From Candidatus Monoglobus merdigallinarum (GTDB taxonomy: Bacteria > Bacillota > Clostridia > Monoglobales > Monoglobaceae), in contig DXIJ01000114.1 of NCBI GenBank assembly GCA_019112945.1, positions 1 through 39,440 of the forward strand: a stretch of 39,440 nucleotides of DNA. The letters are read 5' to 3'. The notes under the pieces were generated by a model. It was not told the DNA's origin. It did not search any database and worked only from the letters and a program-made list of their open reading frames with translations. Made by a program: the position numbers and the translations under genes. Shown in pieces: positions 1 through 9,823 of this stretch (its first letter is position 1; every line of letters begins with the position of its first letter).

Positions 1-280
1 CTTACTAAAGGTGTTGCCCAAACCTCGGTAGGTTTGCGAGAGCAAACACGGAGGTGCGGAGGCGAGGGAGTATTTTTAACTAAACGGATTATATAATTTT
101 TATTTACTGCCTCTGCCGAGCCTGCGCACCTCTGCGCTCACTCCGTTCGCCTGCCGACGTTTGCATTTCACCTTAAAATTTATGGTGAAGAAAATATTTT
201 ACCGAGAATAGACCCGTCACGCCCCTAATCCCTAATCCCTATTCCCTAATCCCTAATCTCTACGTTGCCTAATCCCTACG
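1..280. repeat. Intergenic repeat block A (modular hairpin repeats plus CCCTAAT heptamers)
   Basis: Bases 1-72 resemble the reverse complement of 10790-10862; 113-165 share the CTGCGCACCTCTGCGCTCACTCCGTTCGCCTGCCGA-GTTTGCA module found at 27354-27398 and 27743-27785; 212-280 contain (CCCTAAT)n. Confidence 0.8.
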
Positions 281-282
281 TT

Positions 283-310
283 AAAAGCCGCAGCTGTTTA
301 GCCGCGGCTC
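283..310 (-). terminator. Probable intrinsic terminator of the ppiC-like gene
   Basis: Minus strand reads AGCCGCGGCT-aaac-AGCTGCGGCT followed by TTTTAA, just downstream of the stop at 327. Confidence 0.6.
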
Positions 311-326
311 ATTAAATCTTAAATTT

Positions 327-1703
327 TTATTCTGCTGCAGCTGTTGCTGCGCTCTCCTCGGCGCTCTCGCTGCTGTCTGTCTCGGAGCTTGATGAGCTGC
401 TCGAACTCTCAGAAGCGGCCTCTTGCTCAGCCTGAAGCTGCTCGCCCGCTTCCTGCACTCCGTCCATGATCTCCTTTACGGAAATCCTGTCAAGATTGCC
501 GCGGTTCTCCTTAATGTCTGCCTGAGACCTCCAGTAGTTCTGAAGCTCATAGAAGCCTGCGATCCTCTTGATGACATGATATCCATAGCTGGTCTTGACG
601 GGGTCTGAAACCTCATCTATTCCAAGAGCAAACGCAGCGTCCTCAAATTCCTGAACCATTTCACCGGTCCTGAAAGTATAACCGTCCGTGGTCTCGCCCG
701 TATCCTGGTTATACTGCTCCATCAGCGCGTCGAAGTCGCCGCCGGACTTAGCCTGATCCGCTACAGTCTGGGCGGTCGCAAGGCCGGTAGCCTCGTCAAC
801 TGCTCCGGGCTCCGGAGTTTCTGCCGGGTCGAGATTGTTCGCGTCATAGGTTGTGATAAGGACATGCTTTGCAGAACCTCTGTCATCGCTTGTGTACTGC
901 GAAAGGTCAACGTTTTCGGGGATATAGCTTGCAAGGTCCTCCTCAACGGTCATCTGCACAGTCTGAGACTTCATAACATTTGTGTACATTCTTGCATACT
1001 CGTTTGCAGAAGAAATACCCATGCTCTTTGCTCTTAAATTAAAGCCCTCCTCGCCGAACTGTGTAACATAGCCGTCAACCGTGGATTCGATCTGTGCATC
1101 GTTGGTCTCCGTCCATGCGTCCTCGCCGGTCAGTATCTCATCGGCCTTGAGCGCTGTCACAGTCTCCGCAATAGCGTTGTTGTAGGCGTTCTCTTTGATA
1201 ATATCAGACAGGCTTCTGCCGTCAACATCCTGCTCCCAGTCAAAGCCCTGAAGGTCGCCTGTTGCATTTGAGCCTTCGATATTATAATACTGATTGTACG
1301 CCTCTGTGTAGATATAGTAGCCCATATCCGCATCGGTGATCTTGTAGCCGTCAACAGTTGCAACCGTTCTGCCCTCAGCCTTTCCGTATTTCGGCTGGTC
1401 GGCAATATAGTTCATGATAAGGAATACCGCAAGAGTCGCAACGGCAACACAGCCGACAACTACGCCCACAAGTGCGCCGACAGAGATATTAATACCCTTT
1501 TTCTGCTTATCATTATTGTTTATGCTGTCGATATCATCGGATATCTCTTTGAAAGCGTCCTCGAACTTTTCATTGCCGCCGTCTGACGGTTCAGGTTCCG
1601 CAGCCGCCGACGTATCCTCAGCGTCAAACAAATTCACAGTCTGCTCTGAGACATCTGCGTTTTCATCGTTGAACATCTCGTTCTTGTCTTTGTCCATTGT
1701 CAA
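327..1703 (-). CDS. Membrane-anchored PpiC/parvulin-type peptidylprolyl isomerase (foldase)
   Basis: 458 aa; single N-terminal TM (ISVGALVGVVVGCVAVATLAVFLIMNYI), parvulin-like segment (AKHVLITTYD...GGDFDALMEQYNQD...VKTSYGYHVIKR), Ser/Glu-rich tail; beside mfd. Confidence 0.85.
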   Translation of the reverse strand: MTMDKDKNEMFNDENADVSEQTVNLFDAEDTSAAAEPEPSDGGNEKFEDAFKEISDDIDSINNNDKQKKGINISVGALVGVVVGCVAVATLAVFLIMNYIADQPKYGKAEGRTVATVDGYKITDADMGYYIYTEAYNQYYNIEGSNATGDLQGFDWEQDVDGRSLSDIIKENAYNNAIAETVTALKADEILTGEDAWTETNDAQIESTVDGYVTQFGEEGFNLRAKSMGISSANEYARMYTNVMKSQTVQMTVEEDLASYIPENVDLSQYTSDDRGSAKHVLITTYDANNLDPAETPEPGAVDEATGLATAQTVADQAKSGGDFDALMEQYNQDTGETTDGYTFRTGEMVQEFEDAAFALGIDEVSDPVKTSYGYHVIKRIAGFYELQNYWRSQADIKENRGNLDRISVKEIMDGVQEAGEQLQAEQEAASESSSSSSSSETDSSESAEESAATAAAE

Positions 1704-1827
1704 TTCTCCTTTATGTTTATATTAATTTATTTACAGCACTGATATTTTAGTATTATACTATATTTAAAAATATTTTTCTATAGATGTAGCAAAAACTTAT
1801 TATAATGTTAACACAATGTTAAAAAAT

Positions 1828-4800
1828 TTATCCGTTTTCTGCCGCATCACTTTTGCTCTCGTCCGTTTCCGCCGAAAACTGCGCAAGGAACCTCAGCATT
1901 TCCTTGAGTTCCTTTAAATACTCGGAAGCATACACGTCCTGCGGCTTTGGCGCTGTTTTGATAACAAGCCGCGGCGCTGACGGCGAGATTATCGACACCC
2001 GCCCTTTCTCGCGCTCGATAAGCTCAAGGCAGGGCTGCATATCCGGAAGATTTTCCGTGTCGAACCTGACGGTTACCCTCTCGCGGTTTCCTATCAACTC
2101 ACTTATGCCGTAGCTCTCGGCATACGCCTTTATCAGCGCGATCTCCAGCAAATTCTCTGTCTCGGGCGGGACGGTTCCGTACCTGTCCTCGATCTCGTCA
2201 TACGTGTCATACAGATCCTCCTGCGTCCTGATAGAAGCGATACGCTTATAGGCGGATATCCTCTGGCTGTGGTTTGCTATATAGCGTTCTGAGATATATG
2301 CCGTTACCGGCAGGTCTACCTGCGCCTCGGTCTCCTTTTTGGGCTCTATGCCGCGCAGCTCGTTTTTCGCCTCTTCGAGCAGGCGGCAGTACATCTCGTA
2401 TCCGACCGCCTCCATATGCCCGTGCTGCTGTGCGCCTATCAGGTTGCCGGTGCCTCTTATCTCAAGGTCGCGCATCGCTATTTTAAAGCCGCTGCCGAAC
2501 TCGGTGAACTCCTTTATTGCCAGCAGTCTCTTTTCCGCCTCGGGCGTAAGGCTCTTGCTGCGCCTGTAGGTCAGATAGGCATATGCCGCACGGTTTGAAC
2601 GCCCCACCCTGCCGCGGAGCTGGTACAGCTGTGCAAGCCCCAGACGGTCGGCGTTTTCGATTATTATCGTGTTCACGTTCGGGATATCAAGACCGGTCTC
2701 GATTATCGTTGTGCATATCAGCACGTCTATACTGCCCTCTGACATATCCATCATGATCTGTTCAAGTTCGTTTTCGTGCATTTTCCCGTGCGCCACTGCG
2801 ATCCTTGCCGACGGCACAAGCTCCGCTACGCGGGCTGCAACCTTGAATATCCCGTCTATCTTGTTAAACAGATAATACACCTGTCCGCCGCGGCCGAGCT
2901 CCCTGTTTACCGCCTCTCTGACAACGTTTTCATCATACTCCAAAACATAGGTCGAGACCGGAAACCTCTCTGCCGGAGGCTCGTTTATTATGCTCATATC
3001 CCTGATGCCGGTGAGCGACATATGCAGCGTTCTGGGTATCGGTGTAGCCGAAAGCGTAAGGACGTCGATCTCCTTGCGGAGCTCCTTTATCTTTTCCTTG
3101 TGCAGGACGCCGAAGCGCTGCTCCTCATCTATTACCAGCAGCCCGAGCTTTTTAAAGCTCACCTGCTTCCCGAGCAGCTTATGCGTGCCGATAACGATAT
3201 CTATCTCTCCGGTCGCCAGCCCCTTTACTATGCGCTTCTCCTCCGCCGGAGTGCAGAAGCGCGACAGCATGGCAACGTTTACCGGGTAATCCATCATTCG
3301 CTGACGGAACGTATTGTAGTGCTGATTGGCAAGGATAGTGGTGGGCGCAAGATACGCCACCTGGTACCCGGCATTAACCGCCTTGAATGCACCGCGCAGC
3401 GCGACCTCGGTCTTGCCGTAGCCCACATCTCCGCACAGCAGCCTATCCATAGGGAACGGCTTTTCCATATCGGCTTTCATCTCTTCTATGCTTCGGAGCT
3501 GGTCGTCTGTCTCGTCATACGGGAACCTCGCCTCAAAATCCCTCTGCCAGTCATCGTCCTTGGGGAAAGCTATGCCGGGCGTTGCGGCACGCTTTGCGTA
3601 AAGCTCTATAAGCTCCTTTGCCATGTCCGCCGCCGCTGCCTTTACCCGCTGCTTGGTTCGGTTCCACTCGCCGCCGCCCAGCCTGTTCATCTTTATCCGT
3701 GCGCCGTCGCGGTGGATATGCTTGTAGACCATATCCAGCTGGTCTGTCGGTACATACAGGAAGTCGTCGCCCCTGAAGCGTATCTTTAAATAGTCCTTTC
3801 TGACCCCCTCGACCGCCAAGCGCTCTATACCCTCGTACCGGCCTATGCCGTAGTTCTTGTGAACCACATAGTCCCCGACGCTGAGATCGGCAAAGCTGTT
3901 GAGCTTCTCGCCGTTTATTTTATTTCGCCTCTTTCTTTTGCGCTTCTCGCTGCCGAATATTTCCTTATCGGATATTATTACGGTACGTATTGTCGGCAGC
4001 TCGTAGCCGTGCGAAAGACTGCCGCGGCTCACGGTTATAGTGCCGCAGGGCGGCAGGGCGCTTAAAGTATCACTGTACCCGCAGTCGAGCCCGTGGTTTT
4101 CTATCTGACGCGTCAGGTTGTTCGCTCTCGTCTCAGAGCCTGCGAGCAGCACGACCCTATAGGCCGACTTTTTATAATACTTAAGGCTATCATACAAAAA
4201 ATCCATTTTACCGCGGAATCCGGTGACAGACCTCGCGCTGAAACCGATCGTCAAATTCGGACGGTAGTCCTTTGCATGACCCGTCATGCCGCTGAGCCCC
4301 ACGAGACGCAGCCCGCAGAGACGCTTTAAAGCCTGTCTGAGCGGCAGGCTGTATCTGAGATCCGCCTCCGGTATAACGCCCCTTTCGGCAAGGTCTGTAA
4401 GGTCCTCCGCAAAGCGCAGTCTTTCGCTCTCATACGCCTCGTCAATGCGCGCGCCGTCACACCAGAAAACTATTGTATTTTGGGGCAGATAGTCTATCAC
4501 GGTCGGTATCTCGTTATATATATACGGAATATATTTTTCAAGCGAGGGGAACGGTATGCCGTTTTTAAGCCTCTCGATATCACGCTTTACATACGCGTCC
4601 CTATCGCCGAACCCCTCGAGCCTCTTTATCAGCGCGTCCCGCTCCGTATCGCTCAGGATAAGCTCGCTCACCGGGGTTATCCTTGCCTCGGCACAGCGTC
4701 TGACCGTGCGCTGGTCCGAGGGATCAAATTCTCTTATCGAATCTATCTCATCGTCAAAAAATTCCAGCCTCAGCGGGAACTCGCAATGCGGCGGAAAATA

Positions 4801-5343
4801 GTCAAGTATACCGCCGCGCACGCTGAACTGCCCCGCGCCCTCGACCATATCCTCTCTCTTATACCCGAGGCTCACCAGCCGCTCAGTGATAGCCTCTATC
4901 CCGGCACAGCCGCCCTCTGAGAGCTCAGTCACGCCGGACAGATACTTGCCGCGCGGCAGCGTTGCCCTGAGCAACGCCCTAAACGACGCCGTGACAGCCG
5001 CCCTGCCGCCCTCAAGCGCATCAAGCGCTTCAAGCCGCTGCCGCTGCCGGTCGCGGCTTTTAACGTCTACATCATAAAACAGCAGATCAGAATCGGGGTA
5101 ATGCACCGCTCTGCCGCCCGTAAAAAAGCGCAGATCATTCGCAAGCGCGGCGGCGTCCTCCTCGGTCTCGGTCACCATCAGCACCGGCGCATCGAAATGC
5201 TCAGACGCACAAAAAGCAAGGTGTGCCCTCACAGAATCCGACACACCGTTTATATTTACGGGGGTATTGTTACGCCCGATATTTTTTTGAAGCTCCTCGA
5301 AATCGGCGAGCTCCTCCATTATTTTGTAAAATCCATTCTTCAT
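1828..5343 (-). CDS. mfd: Transcription-repair coupling factor Mfd
   Basis: 1171 aa with the CarD-like RID (VGDYVVHKNYGIGRYEGIE), helicase motifs (LLCGDVGYGKTEVALRGAFKA, VIDEEQRFGV, LSATPIPRTLHMSL) and TRCF C-terminal domain. Confidence 0.98.
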   Translation of the reverse strand: MKNGFYKIMEELADFEELQKNIGRNNTPVNINGVSDSVRAHLAFCASEHFDAPVLMVTETEEDAAALANDLRFFTGGRAVHYPDSDLLFYDVDVKSRDRQRQRLEALDALEGGRAAVTASFRALLRATLPRGKYLSGVTELSEGGCAGIEAITERLVSLGYKREDMVEGAGQFSVRGGILDYFPPHCEFPLRLEFFDDEIDSIREFDPSDQRTVRRCAEARITPVSELILSDTERDALIKRLEGFGDRDAYVKRDIERLKNGIPFPSLEKYIPYIYNEIPTVIDYLPQNTIVFWCDGARIDEAYESERLRFAEDLTDLAERGVIPEADLRYSLPLRQALKRLCGLRLVGLSGMTGHAKDYRPNLTIGFSARSVTGFRGKMDFLYDSLKYYKKSAYRVVLLAGSETRANNLTRQIENHGLDCGYSDTLSALPPCGTITVSRGSLSHGYELPTIRTVIISDKEIFGSEKRKRKRRNKINGEKLNSFADLSVGDYVVHKNYGIGRYEGIERLAVEGVRKDYLKIRFRGDDFLYVPTDQLDMVYKHIHRDGARIKMNRLGGGEWNRTKQRVKAAAADMAKELIELYAKRAATPGIAFPKDDDWQRDFEARFPYDETDDQLRSIEEMKADMEKPFPMDRLLCGDVGYGKTEVALRGAFKAVNAGYQVAYLAPTTILANQHYNTFRQRMMDYPVNVAMLSRFCTPAEEKRIVKGLATGEIDIVIGTHKLLGKQVSFKKLGLLVIDEEQRFGVLHKEKIKELRKEIDVLTLSATPIPRTLHMSLTGIRDMSIINEPPAERFPVSTYVLEYDENVVREAVNRELGRGGQVYYLFNKIDGIFKVAARVAELVPSARIAVAHGKMHENELEQIMMDMSEGSIDVLICTTIIETGLDIPNVNTIIIENADRLGLAQLYQLRGRVGRSNRAAYAYLTYRRSKSLTPEAEKRLLAIKEFTEFGSGFKIAMRDLEIRGTGNLIGAQQHGHMEAVGYEMYCRLLEEAKNELRGIEPKKETEAQVDLPVTAYISERYIANHSQRISAYKRIASIRTQEDLYDTYDEIEDRYGTVPPETENLLEIALIKAYAESYGISELIGNRERVTVRFDTENLPDMQPCLELIEREKGRVSIISPSAPRLVIKTAPKPQDVYASEYLKELKEMLRFLAQFSAETDESKSDAAENG

Positions 5344-5355
5344 ATCAAACCACTC

Positions 5356-5922
5356 TCAGCCGTTATACAGCCTTACCGCTTCTTTCACATCCGTTTTTAT
5401 TATCTCCTCAACAGCCAGCACAGCCCTGACAGCGGTATCGGTCAAGACCTCGGTCTCTTCTTTTGAGAACCTGCCCAGGACAAAGCCGCAGATTTCATCA
5501 TGGCTCTCTCCCTCCGGGCTGCCTATGCCAAGCTTCACCCGCGGAAAATTGTCAGAGCCCAGCTGCATGATTATACTCTTTAAACCGTTGTGGCCTCCCG
5601 CGCTGCCGCAGGCGCGTGTTCTGAGCTTACCGAGCGCCATCGACTTGTCGTCCGATATAACGATTATATTCTCGGGCGGGATATCATAATATGCCGCTAC
5701 CGGCGCAACGGCCTCGCCGCTCAGATTCATAAACGTCATAGGCTTTACGGCTATCACCCTTTCGCCGCCGACCTCCCCAAGCCCTATATCTGCCTTGAAC
5801 TTGCTCGGCTTCAGCCTGATATCGTTTTTGGCGCAGAATGCGTCAAGCACGTCAAAGCCTATGTTGTGCCGCGTATTAACATATTTCCTGCCGGGATTGC
5901 CCAGCCCTGCTACCATATACAT
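5356..5922 (-). CDS. pth: Peptidyl-tRNA hydrolase
   Basis: 188 aa; VAGLGNPGRKYVNTRHNIGFDVLDA, KPMTFMNLSGEAV, GSAGGHNGLKSI. Confidence 0.97.
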   Translation of the reverse strand: MYMVAGLGNPGRKYVNTRHNIGFDVLDAFCAKNDIRLKPSKFKADIGLGEVGGERVIAVKPMTFMNLSGEAVAPVAAYYDIPPENIIVISDDKSMALGKLRTRACGSAGGHNGLKSIIMQLGSDNFPRVKLGIGSPEGESHDEICGFVLGRFSKEETEVLTDTAVRAVLAVEEIIKTDVKEAVRLYNG

Positions 5923-5972
5923 TATGCTCTACCTCTGAAAATTATTAAACAAAACCGCCGCCGGGAATAAGC

Positions 5973-7337
5973 CTATTTATCTTTCTTTCTGTTTATCGTC
6001 CACTGCTCCTTGACCACCTGCTTTGAACGCGCAATAGCCAGAGATTCAGCCGGAACCTCGTCGGTTATCGTCGAGCCCGCCGCCGTATATGCGCCGTGAC
6101 GCACAACGACCGGAGACACCAGGTTGGTGTTGCAGCCGATAAAGCAGTCGTCCTCTATCGTGGTGCGGTGCTTATGCTCTCCGTCATAGTTCACAACGAC
6201 CGTGCCGCAGCCGAAGTTGACGCGCTTGCCGACGTCCGCATCGCCTATGTACGTCAGATGCGCGACCTTGGTATCGTCGTCTATGGTCGAGTTCTTTATC
6301 TCAACAAAGTCGCCTATCTTTACAGACGAACCGACCTTTGAGCCGGGTCTTATATACGCAAAAGGCCCGACGTTTGTATTTGCGCCAATCTCGCTGTCTA
6401 TCGCTACCGACTTTAATATATGCGTATTGTCGCCGACCTTGCAGTTGTTGAGCGAGGTATCAGAGCCTATAACACAGTTCTCGCCTATAACGGTATCGCC
6501 CTCGAGGATAGTTCCGGGATACAGCACCGTGTCTCTGCCGACCTTTACATTAGTCGTAACATGGATCTTATCGGGGTCTATCACGGTAACACCGCCGAGC
6601 ATGAGTTCCTCTACCTTGCGGCGGTTCAGTATCTTGCCGACCTGAGCCAGCTGCAGCTTATCGTTTACGCCCAGGATCTGCTCAAAATCCGTCACAAACG
6701 CTCCGACGCTCTCGCCGTCTGACAGCATGATCTCTATAACATCGGTTATATAATACTCGCCCTGCGCGTTGTCGTTGTTAAGCCGTCCGAGAGCGCTGCG
6801 CAGCTTTTCTATATCAAAGAAATACATTCCGGAATTGACCTCGTTTATCTGCTTCTCGGCGTCGGTTGCATCTTTCTGCTCAACGATCCTGGCTATCTTG
6901 CCGTCCTCCCTGACAATTCTGCCGTATCCGTAGGGATCGTCAACATGGGCTGTTATCACGGTAGCGGCGCGGCCGTTTTCATCGTGCTCCGCCTTGACCT
7001 TTTTCAGCGTTTCCGCCTCGATAAGCGGCGAGTCGCCGTACAGCACCATAACCGTACCCTGCGCTCCGCCCAGCTGCTCCATGCCCTGCATGACCGCATG
7101 GCCCGTGCCGAGCTGCTGCAGCTGATAGGCATACTTAACGCTGCCGCCCAGATACGCCTTTATGTCCTCGGCCTTATGCCCGATAACAACGATATTTTCA
7201 TCGCTGCCCGCCTCTTTAGCAGTATCCGCGACCCATTCGACAAGAGCCTTGCCTGCTGCCTGCTGAAGCGGCTTTGCAATACTTGACTTCATTCGCTTTC
7301 CCTCTCCGGCAGCGAGAATAATACTGTACAAACTCAT
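5973..7337 (-). CDS. glmU: Bifunctional N-acetylglucosamine-1-phosphate uridyltransferase / glucosamine-1-phosphate acetyltransferase
   Basis: 454 aa; N-terminal ILAAGEGKRMKSS nucleotidyltransferase and C-terminal left-handed beta-helix hexapeptides. Confidence 0.97.
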   Translation of the reverse strand: MSLYSIILAAGEGKRMKSSIAKPLQQAAGKALVEWVADTAKEAGSDENIVVIGHKAEDIKAYLGGSVKYAYQLQQLGTGHAVMQGMEQLGGAQGTVMVLYGDSPLIEAETLKKVKAEHDENGRAATVITAHVDDPYGYGRIVREDGKIARIVEQKDATDAEKQINEVNSGMYFFDIEKLRSALGRLNNDNAQGEYYITDVIEIMLSDGESVGAFVTDFEQILGVNDKLQLAQVGKILNRRKVEELMLGGVTVIDPDKIHVTTNVKVGRDTVLYPGTILEGDTVIGENCVIGSDTSLNNCKVGDNTHILKSVAIDSEIGANTNVGPFAYIRPGSKVGSSVKIGDFVEIKNSTIDDDTKVAHLTYIGDADVGKRVNFGCGTVVVNYDGEHKHRTTIEDDCFIGCNTNLVSPVVVRHGAYTAAGSTITDEVPAESLAIARSKQVVKEQWTINRKKDK

Positions 7338-7582
7338 TTTTATTCCTCCAAAATTTAAATATCATAGTATTAAATTATAACACACCGGCAGGCTTTTTTC
7401 AATACCACTATTTTATACTAATATTATAGTTTTTTCGAATATTAATTATACAATTTAACTTAAATCGCTAACTTTTAAAAATACGGCGGGCAGTGCGTAT
7501 ACAGCGTGATTATTATTTAAAATTTTAAAACCCATGTATTTTTTAACAGGTTTTGGGCAAGACTTAAAACCGAGGTGATAAA

Positions 7583-8473
7583 ATGAGTAACAAAAATGAA
7601 AAAAACAAGCCCGATAGGGAAAACCGCGAAAACTACGACCGCAGACCCATAGTTGACCCGCCGACCTCCGGCAGCGGCGATGACAAATCACACATTTCCT
7701 CAAAGAGAAAAGGATTTTACATAATCCTTTTGCTTGGGATTACTGCTATAGGAATGTATGCCGTTTTAAGCTCTGTTATGTCAGACAGGACTGCCAATGT
7801 TCAGGATGAGGTCAGAACAGCCTCGTACTATGCCACGCCGAGACCCGCAAGCGTTCCGGTCACCGCTGCGGTAACGCCGGTGCCGGACGAGCCCGAGAGC
7901 ACTCCCGCGCCGCAGACAAATGCTCCGGTTCCTACCGCCGCCCCGGCGGCCGAGCCCGGCCAGGCTCCGGTGAGCGGAAAAATAATCAAGGATTTTTCGC
8001 TTGATGACCTGATATACTCCGCTACAATGGACGACTGGCGCACCCACAGCGGCGTCGATATCGCAGCAAGCCTTGACACGCCCGTCACCGCGGTAAAGGA
8101 CGGCACCTTAAAAAAGGTCTATGAAGACAGTCTGCTTGGAACGACCGTTATAATCCACCACCCGAGCGACGGAACCGACAGCGTATACTGCAACCTGAAA
8201 GACGTAACGAACGATCCCATCGGCACAGAGCTAAAGACAGGCGACATGATAGGCCGCATTGGCAGCACCGCTGTGTCGGAGCTCAGCGATGAGCCGCATC
8301 TGCACTTTGAGATAAGGCTTGACGATGAGAGCCTTGACCCAAAGGAATTTGTAAAGTTTGAAGACGCCGAATACCTCAGCCCGTCCGAAGCCGCCGTGCC
8401 GTCCGCCGCACCGTCCGCCTCCTCCGACCCGTACACTGACGAAAACGGCGTTGAGACCATGATAATCGATTAG
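7583..8473 (+). CDS. Membrane-anchored M23-family (LytM-like) peptidase
   Basis: 296 aa; N-terminal TM, Pro-rich linker, HSGVDIAASLDTPVTAVKDGTL and HLHFEIRLDDESLDP motifs. Confidence 0.9.
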   Translation: MSNKNEKNKPDRENRENYDRRPIVDPPTSGSGDDKSHISSKRKGFYIILLLGITAIGMYAVLSSVMSDRTANVQDEVRTASYYATPRPASVPVTAAVTPVPDEPESTPAPQTNAPVPTAAPAAEPGQAPVSGKIIKDFSLDDLIYSATMDDWRTHSGVDIAASLDTPVTAVKDGTLKKVYEDSLLGTTVIIHHPSDGTDSVYCNLKDVTNDPIGTELKTGDMIGRIGSTAVSELSDEPHLHFEIRLDDESLDPKEFVKFEDAEYLSPSEAAVPSAAPSASSDPYTDENGVETMIID

Positions 8474-8478
8474 CGTTT

Positions 8479-8518
8479 AAAAGCGCAGGCGCCGCAATGC
8501 CCTGCGCTTTTACTTTTT
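8479..8518 (+). terminator. Intrinsic terminator downstream of the M23 peptidase gene
   Basis: AAAAGCGCAGG / CCTGCGCTTTT stem followed by ACTTTTT. Confidence 0.75.
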
Positions 8519-8552
8519 GGGGAACCGCCGAAGATGCGGGATACGCCTTGGT

Positions 8553-9710
8553 TTATTTATACAGCAGCCTGTAGAGCGCCTGGCTGAAGCCGAACTCCTC
8601 CATAAGCGCCTCGGCCTTGGCCTTGGCAAGGGCTCTTTTTTCCGGAGGCGAATTATGCCTCACCGCTCTGATAAGCAGATTTTTGGGCGAATGCTCCATA
8701 TCCACAAATTCAAGCAGCTGCACCCTGTACCCCTGCGCCTCAAGCAGCTTGCCGCGTATAGCGTCGGTCGCCAGTGCGGAAAACCGCTCCTTTATCAGGC
8801 CGTAATCGGTCAGCGCCGAGAGCTTATCGGTTTTTATCTGCGCATTGAGCTCATGCTGGCAGCACGGGACGGACATGATTATATCCGCGCCCCACTCTAT
8901 ACCGCTGCACAGTGCGTAATCTGTAGCGGTATCGCACGCGTGCAGGGTTATTATCATATCCGGCCTGAACGCCGGGCGGTAGCCGTTTATGTCCCCGACC
9001 TCGAAGCTCAGCCCGTCATAGCCGTATTTTTCCGCAAGGGCAGCGCATTTTTTTATCACATCGCTTTTGAGGTCAAGGCCGGTTATGTGCGCCTTGATAT
9101 TTTTTATCTCAGTCAGGTAGTAGTAGAGGATGAACGTCAGGTACGACTTTCCGCAGCCGAAGTCGAGAATGTTTATGCTGCTGCGCTCGCCGATAACATC
9201 ATCTATGAGCTCAACAAACCTGTTTATCTGGCGTTACTTGTCATACATGGAGTTTACGACCCTGCCGTCCTTTGTGAACACGCCTAAGTCAACGAGAGGC
9301 GGGATATACGTATCCTGCTTCAGCAGATAGTTCTTCTCCCGGTTGTTCCCGCCGATACCTGCGCCGCCTCTGTCCGCCGCCTTTTTTATGCAGCTCACCT
9401 TACCCTTTTTTGAGATCTTCAGCATGTAATAGCTCCCTGCGCTCCATGCGTCCAGCTGCCGAAAGCCGTTTTCCGAGATCAACTCTGCTACAGCAGAGAC
9501 CGGTTCGCCGGACGGAATATTTTTGTGGAACGCCTGCTTGTCGCTGAAAAGCTCGATCTGATACTTTTCTCCGCCGCCGATATTGCGCAGGGTCAGCTCC
9601 GCTCTTTTGTACTTTGCGGTTTTAAGACGCGGATTGCTCACGACCGCCCTCAATATCCTGTCCGAAAAAACATCTTTAAGGCTGCTTACTATATGCAAAT
9701 TATTTTCCAT
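8553..9710 (-). pseudogene. Class I SAM-dependent methyltransferase interrupted by one in-frame TAA
   Basis: ORF 9234-9710 ends ...VVNSMYDK-TAA; the same frame continues without frameshift [74 protein letters not shown] into ORF 8553-9059. The SAM-binding motif ([11 protein letters not shown]) lies after the stop. Confidence 0.85.
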
Positions 9711-9823
9711 TTTTCAAAACTCCTTAAGTAGGGGCGCTGCCCCGTAATATGGCGATTTAAGCAAATGCTGCGCCCATGCTTAAAAATCAAGCGGAAGCCG
9801 CCGGTGAGGCGGAGGACGTCTTG

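Noticed and set aside
212-280. CCCTAAT tract considered as an actual telomere
   Set aside because: Embedded in chromosome between genes and intergenic repeats; similar tracts occur internally at other positions, and linear ends are not expected here.
2776-3789. 337-aa plus-strand ORF
   Set aside because: Lies fully antisense to mfd, no recognisable motifs; shadow ORF of a GC-rich coding strand.
8517-9287. 256-aa plus-strand ORF
   Set aside because: Antisense to the interrupted methyltransferase, whose motifs are clear.
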